From assembly GCA_035641235.1 (NCBI GenBank), contig DASQUP010000281.1:1-9218 (forward strand): a stretch of DNA of 9,218 bases. The letters are read 5' to 3'. The position numbers were made by a program, and so were the translations under genes. Every line of letters begins with the position of its first letter. Position 1 is the stretch's first letter. The notes below the pieces were generated by a model. The model had not been told where the DNA came from and did no database searches. It was given only the letters and a program-made list of their open reading frames with translations. Positions 6,045-9,218 of the stretch are shown piece by piece. The stretch comes from DASQUP01 sp035641235 (GTDB lineage Bacteria > Actinomycetota > CADDZG01 > WHSQ01).

Positions 6045-7507
6045 CCGTGACTCATGACGTCTACGAGACAACGGTCGGGCTCGAGATCCATGTCGAGCTT
6101 TCGACCGCCAGCAAGATGTTCTGCGGTTGCGAGGTCGCCTTCGGCGGAGACCCGAACATACGGACGTGCCCGGTGTGTCTCGGCTTGCCGGGCTCCCTGC
6201 CGGTGGCAAACGAACGCGCCGTGGAGTTCACGATAAAGATCGGGCTTGCGCTCAACTGTCACATCGCGGAGCACTCGCTTTTTCACCGCAAGAACTACTT
6301 CTATCCCGACATGCCGAAGAACTATCAGATCAGTCAATACGACCTTCCCCTGTGTTACGGGGGCTACGTCGTCATCGAAGGGGACTTCGGCCGGTCGCGC
6401 GTCGGGATCACCCGCGTTCACCTCGAGGAGGACACGGGGAAATCCATCCACGTCGGTGGGAGCGGACGTATTGCCGACTCCGACTACTCGCTCGAAGACT
6501 TCAACCGCGCGGGGACTCCGCTGGTCGAGATCGTCTCGGAGCCGGATATTCACTCGGCAGAGGAGGCGCGTGCGTTCGTATCGGAGCTCCGCGCGATCCT
6601 CGAAGGCCTCGGCGTCTCGGACGTGCGCATGGAAGAGGGCTCTCTGCGCGTCGACGCAAACATCTCGGTTCGGCGACGGGGCGAATCCGAGCATGGTGCA
6701 AAGGTAGAGGTCAAGAACATGAACTCCGTGCGCTCCGTAGCCCGCGCCCTCGAATACGAGGAACGCCGCCAGCGTAAGGCCCTCGATGCGGGGGAAACCC
6801 TGATTCAGGAAACGCGCCATTTCGACGAGAAGACCGGGGTCACTTCATCGATGCGAACCAAGGAGTACGCGTTCGACTATCGCTACTTTCCGGAACCCGA
6901 CCTCGTTCCATTCGAGCCTGCGTCCGAATGGGTCACGCGAATCCGTGAGTCGTTGCCGGAATCACCGGCCGAGCGGCGAGCGCGGTTTATCGATCAGTAT
7001 GGCCTGGGCGAATCCGATGTCGGTGTGCTTACGGGTTCGGTGAAGACCGCCGCCTGGTTCGAAGCGGCGGCAAAAGCTTACGAGGGTGACCCCAAGAAAG
7101 TGGTGAACTGGATAATCGCCGACCTATTCGGACTGGTGAACGAGGCCGGAATCCAGCTCCACGAATCGAAGATCGCTCCGGAACAGATCGCCGGATTGGT
7201 CCGGCTGATTGATTCCGGGGCCATCTCGGGCAAGCAGGCGAAGCTGGTTCTGTCGGAGATGTTCGAAACGGGCGATGACCCGGCCGCAATCACCAAGAGA
7301 CGGGGTCTCGAGCAAGTATCCGACGCGGAAGCGATCGAGTCGGTCGTGGACGAAGTCATAGCGGAGAACGGCGACGCGGCCGACAAGGTGCGCGCCGGGA
7401 ACATGGGAACGATCGGCTTCCTCGTCGGCCAGGTGATGAAAAAGACACGGGGTCAAGCGAATCCGCAGCTCGTCAACGAGGTGCTACGGACGAAGCTCTC
7501 GTCCTGA
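6041..7507 (+). CDS. gatB: Aspartyl/glutamyl-tRNA(Asn/Gln) amidotransferase subunit B
   Basis: GatB activates the misacylated tRNA by phosphorylating its Glu or Asp side chain with ATP and then amidates it with ammonia from GatA. The protein has 488 residues, typical of the family. The N-terminal cradle has VGLEIHVEL (12-20) and four likely zinc ligands, C28 and C30 in MFCGC and C43 and C46 in RTCPVCLGLPGSLPV. The kinase core shows HRKNYFYPDMPKNYQISQYD (82-101), VHLEEDTGKS (126-135) and DFNRAGTPLVEIVSEPD (153-169), and later KNMNSVRSVARALEYE. The C-terminal tail from about residue 340 is the YqeY-like helical domain that recognises the tRNA, ending with GQVMKKTRGQANPQLVNEVL. The start is the GTG at 6041 (GTGA overlap with the gatA stop). 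Having all three subunits implies that GlnRS, AsnRS or both are absent or supplemented, which this window cannot settle. Confidence 0.98.
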   Translation: MTVTHDVYETTVGLEIHVELSTASKMFCGCEVAFGGDPNIRTCPVCLGLPGSLPVANERAVEFTIKIGLALNCHIAEHSLFHRKNYFYPDMPKNYQISQYDLPLCYGGYVVIEGDFGRSRVGITRVHLEEDTGKSIHVGGSGRIADSDYSLEDFNRAGTPLVEIVSEPDIHSAEEARAFVSELRAILEGLGVSDVRMEEGSLRVDANISVRRRGESEHGAKVEVKNMNSVRSVARALEYEERRQRKALDAGETLIQETRHFDEKTGVTSSMRTKEYAFDYRYFPEPDLVPFEPASEWVTRIRESLPESPAERRARFIDQYGLGESDVGVLTGSVKTAAWFEAAAKAYEGDPKKVVNWIIADLFGLVNEAGIQLHESKIAPEQIAGLVRLIDSGAISGKQAKLVLSEMFETGDDPAAITKRRGLEQVSDAEAIESVVDEVIAENGDAADKVRAGNMGTIGFLVGQVMKKTRGQANPQLVNEVLRTKLSS

Positions 7508-7514
7508 CATCGAT

Positions 7515-8042
7515 ATGGGATTCGGCTCTGTAGTTCGCGAGGGGTGGCCCGTCGTCGTCGAGCTGGCGCAGACGCTTCCCGGCCCGCCGGAAATTGTTTG
7601 GGAACTCATCACCGATTGGGAGCACCAGGGTGACTGGATGCTCGAGGCGTCGGATTTCGTGGTTACGTCCGAACGACGCGAGGGCGTCGGCGTTGAGGCC
7701 GAGGCCACCATCACGATCGGCGGGATCTCGACGCGCGATCGCGTCCGGGTGATCGTGTGGGAGCCGACCCGTCACCTTGCGATTGAGCACCTCGGGTGGG
7801 TGTCGGGGAAGGGGCACCTCTATCTCACGCCGCTGCCGGACGGTCGAACCCACCTCTTCTGGCGCGAGGAACTCTACGCGCCGGTGGGACTACTCGGCGC
7901 TGCCGGCATGACCGCGTTCAAGCCGATGATGACGAAGGTGTTCCGGCGCGACCTCAAGGTGCTCGCCGGACTCGTGCGCGCCCGGCGTTCTTTTCTTCCT
8001 GAACAGCCCTCAGGACGGTCACAGGAGAAAAGAACTGGCTAA
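7515..8042 (+). CDS. SRPBCC (START-like, polyketide cyclase/dehydrase-type) family protein
   Basis: This 175-residue cytoplasmic protein has the helix-grip fold used to bind hydrophobic ligands; its ligand is unknown. Recognisable parts are the first strand and helix VVVELAQTLPGPPEIVWELITDWEHQGDWM (13-42), the middle strands EAEATITIGG and DRVRVIVWEPTRHLAIEHLG (75-94), GHLYLTPLPDGRTHLFWREELY (100-121), and the long C-terminal helix with MMTKVFRRDLKVLAGLVRAR (138-157). The last 18 residues are polar and look disordered. The layout fits the PF10604 group, and I see no catalytic residue that would indicate an enzyme. The ATG at 7515 is the only ATG, GTG or TTG near the domain start, but it has no clear ribosome site; it begins 7 bases after the gatB stop, so it is probably translated by reinitiation and is part of the gat transcript. 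Its stop overlaps the converging gene's stop by four bases. Confidence 0.88.
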   Translation: MGFGSVVREGWPVVVELAQTLPGPPEIVWELITDWEHQGDWMLEASDFVVTSERREGVGVEAEATITIGGISTRDRVRVIVWEPTRHLAIEHLGWVSGKGHLYLTPLPDGRTHLFWREELYAPVGLLGAAGMTAFKPMMTKVFRRDLKVLAGLVRARRSFLPEQPSGRSQEKRTG

Positions 8043-9196
8043 CGCGGGGACTTGAGCCACACGGACACGTGGCTCGGCTGCACCGTCTTGGTGACAACCG
8101 CGGTGAGTTCGGAGTTCAGGGACTCCAGATCGAGTTGGTCGCGCAGCCTCGCCGAGAACTGAGCAACGGTCTGCTCGGCGTCGTACTTGTGGCGGTAGAA
8201 GCGCCGGTCGATGAACGACTGCAGGGTGCGGCGGAACGGGCCGAACAGGGCTGCGACGACGAGCGTTGATCCCGCAACGGCAAGGTTCTTGTTGTTCTCC
8301 GGCGAGAGGGCTCCCGCGATCGCTCCGATTGCCACCACGCTACCGGCATAAACAAGCACGAGGACCGCCGTTAGTGCTCCATAGACGAGTGCCCGGTTGA
8401 TGATCACGTCGATGTCGAAGAGCCGGTAACGCAAGATGGCGATTCCGGCCGCGATTGGAACCAGGGGCAGCAGGCCAATGCCGTACGCCTCACCGAGGAA
8501 GATGAGGCTCGCGGGGAGTCCGATCGCAAAAACGACGATGGCCGTAATGACCCACTTCATTTGCTGGCGAACGGTCCCAGTGGAACGTCGGAATCGAAGG
8601 AAAATCGAAACGGTCGATAACCCCAGCACTCCGAACACGAGTGCAATCACGCAGAACGAAAAGATCCCTGCAGCCACGTCGGCTACTGGTCCGGTGATGA
8701 GTGGGGCCGGAAGGACCGGCTCGTCGGGAAAGAAGTCCCGGTAGAAGCCGTGCTCCAGCATGCCGCTCACGACTCCGAGCACTCCCAGGCCGGCGGTGAT
8801 CCGAGCCGGCCACATCCAGCGCCTCGACAGCAGCCGGCCGTCCGGGAACAAGAGGAACGACAGGATGAAGAGGGAGAACCCCGGATGCCAGAGGTGGACC
8901 GCCAGCGACGCCGCCAGCGAGGCTCCGGGACGGGAGCCGGCACCTCCCGGGCCCGAGGCCCAGTAGCCCATGCCGGCGAATGCCACCGCGGCCACACCCG
9001 AGAACGCGAGAAACAGCCAGCCGACGGGATTCTGAGGCCGGCGTCTCGCCACCAGGGCCCCGACCGTGAGGAACGGTAACGCGATGGACATGAACGGGCT
9101 GCCCTCCCACGCGGGCCAGATGAGGCCGGTCGCAAGGATGACAGCGATCAAAATTGAGAGTGCCCACACGAGCCGGGCCGCAGTCGGAGTTGTCAT
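8039..9196 (-). CDS. Polytopic membrane protein resembling the input half of sensor kinases, no kinase core
   Basis: This 385-residue protein has about nine or ten membrane segments, at roughly 10-28, 36-50, 58-79, 97-117, 130-147, 170-200, 214-235, 238-256, 268-295 and 305-322. Between the last segments stands LRYRLFDIDVIINRALVYGALTA (255-277 region), and after them comes a cytoplasmic tail with FGPFRRTLQSFIDRRFYRHKYDA (318-340) and RLRDQLDLESL. It ends with a short stretch QPSHVSVWLK (373-382) that looks like the entry into a GAF domain. I recognise this arrangement as the N-terminal membrane module of some actinobacterial and Chloroflexota sensor kinases and related stand-alone proteins; here translation stops before any GAF, HisKA or ATPase domain. 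Free-standing versions are common and of unknown function. The ATG at 9196 gives a normal short N-terminus, but no good ribosome site is seen, and the promoter lies beyond or at the window edge. Its 3' end overlaps the SRPBCC gene tail to tail. Confidence 0.88.
   Translation of the reverse strand: MTTPTAARLVWALSILIAVILATGLIWPAWEGSPFMSIALPFLTVGALVARRRPQNPVGWLFLAFSGVAAVAFAGMGYWASGPGGAGSRPGASLAASLAVHLWHPGFSLFILSFLLFPDGRLLSRRWMWPARITAGLGVLGVVSGMLEHGFYRDFFPDEPVLPAPLITGPVADVAAGIFSFCVIALVFGVLGLSTVSIFLRFRRSTGTVRQQMKWVITAIVVFAIGLPASLIFLGEAYGIGLLPLVPIAAGIAILRYRLFDIDVIINRALVYGALTAVLVLVYAGSVVAIGAIAGALSPENNKNLAVAGSTLVVAALFGPFRRTLQSFIDRRFYRHKYDAEQTVAQFSARLRDQLDLESLNSELTAVVTKTVQPSHVSVWLKSPR
8054..8075. repeat. 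7-bp inverted repeat with 8-base loop at the convergent gene ends
   Basis: GAGCCAC (8054-8060) and GTGGCTC (8069-8075) are exact reverse complements around an eight-base loop. For the plus-strand transcript the hairpin comes 12 bases after the SRPBCC stop, where a terminator would be expected, but no T-run follows. For the minus-strand gene it lies inside the last codons (SHVSVWL), which may by themselves explain the symmetry. A structure-only or Rho-assisted terminator is possible. Confidence 0.4.
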
Positions 9197-9218
9197 CGCA
9201 CGCCATCATGGCAGGCTG

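Noticed and set aside
5984..6820. 278-codon minus-strand frame opposite gatA/gatB
   Set aside because: It is antisense to the strongly conserved GatB core; its length reflects codon bias of the real gene.
1..9218. CRISPR array, transposon ends, tRNA or phage genes
   Set aside because: No regularly spaced repeats, transposase motifs, tRNA cloverleaf or phage-like proteins were seen on reading through both strands.

Overview
The window is high-GC DNA from a bacterium, most likely a member of the Actinomycetota. Three things point there: GC-rich third positions, an ECF sigma factor with a SnoaL-like tail, and a histidine kinase with the multi-pass sensor domain common in actinobacteria. The SgcJ/EcaC-type protein and two probable leaderless start sites fit as well. 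The sequence alone does not give a genus. The window holds ten protein-coding genes, packed tightly. I see no rRNA, tRNA, CRISPR array, insertion sequence or phage gene.

Left part (1-2832 and on to 3467): signalling genes. On the minus strand a stand-alone SnoaL-like protein (928-1323) is followed by an ECF sigma factor of the SigG-like, SnoaL-tailed type (from 866, running off the left edge). Divergent from them across a 192-base gap is a two-component pair: a membrane histidine kinase (1516-2832) and a NarL/LuxR-type response regulator (2820-3467) whose start overlaps the kinase end by 13 bases.

Middle (3564-7507): a minus-strand membrane protein with a bacterial PH domain and a SHOCT tail (3564-4199) lies divergent from gatC-gatA-gatB (4276-7507). 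These three encode the complete tRNA-dependent amidotransferase. Their stop and start codons overlap (1 base at gatC/gatA, 4 bases at gatA/gatB), so they form one translationally coupled operon. The genes look intact, with the catalytic Lys/Ser/Ser triad of GatA and the zinc cysteines of GatB visible. The organism therefore probably makes Gln-tRNA(Gln), Asn-tRNA(Asn) or both by the indirect route. The 76-base gap between the PH gene and gatC holds promoter-like elements on both strands placed so close to the start codons that both mRNAs may be leaderless.

Right part (7515-9196): an SRPBCC (START-like) protein begins 7 bases after gatB and is probably the fourth gene of that operon. It meets, tail to tail with a 4-base overlap, a minus-strand polytopic membrane protein (8039-9196). 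That protein resembles the membrane input half of some actinobacterial sensor kinases but has no kinase core.

Overall this is a normal chromosomal region with one housekeeping operon among regulatory and membrane genes. I found no clear new system. The points most worth a second look are the paired SnoaL protein and SnoaL-tailed sigma factor, the kinase-less sensor-like membrane protein, the back-to-back probable leaderless promoters, and a perfect 10-bp hairpin inside the sigma-factor gene.
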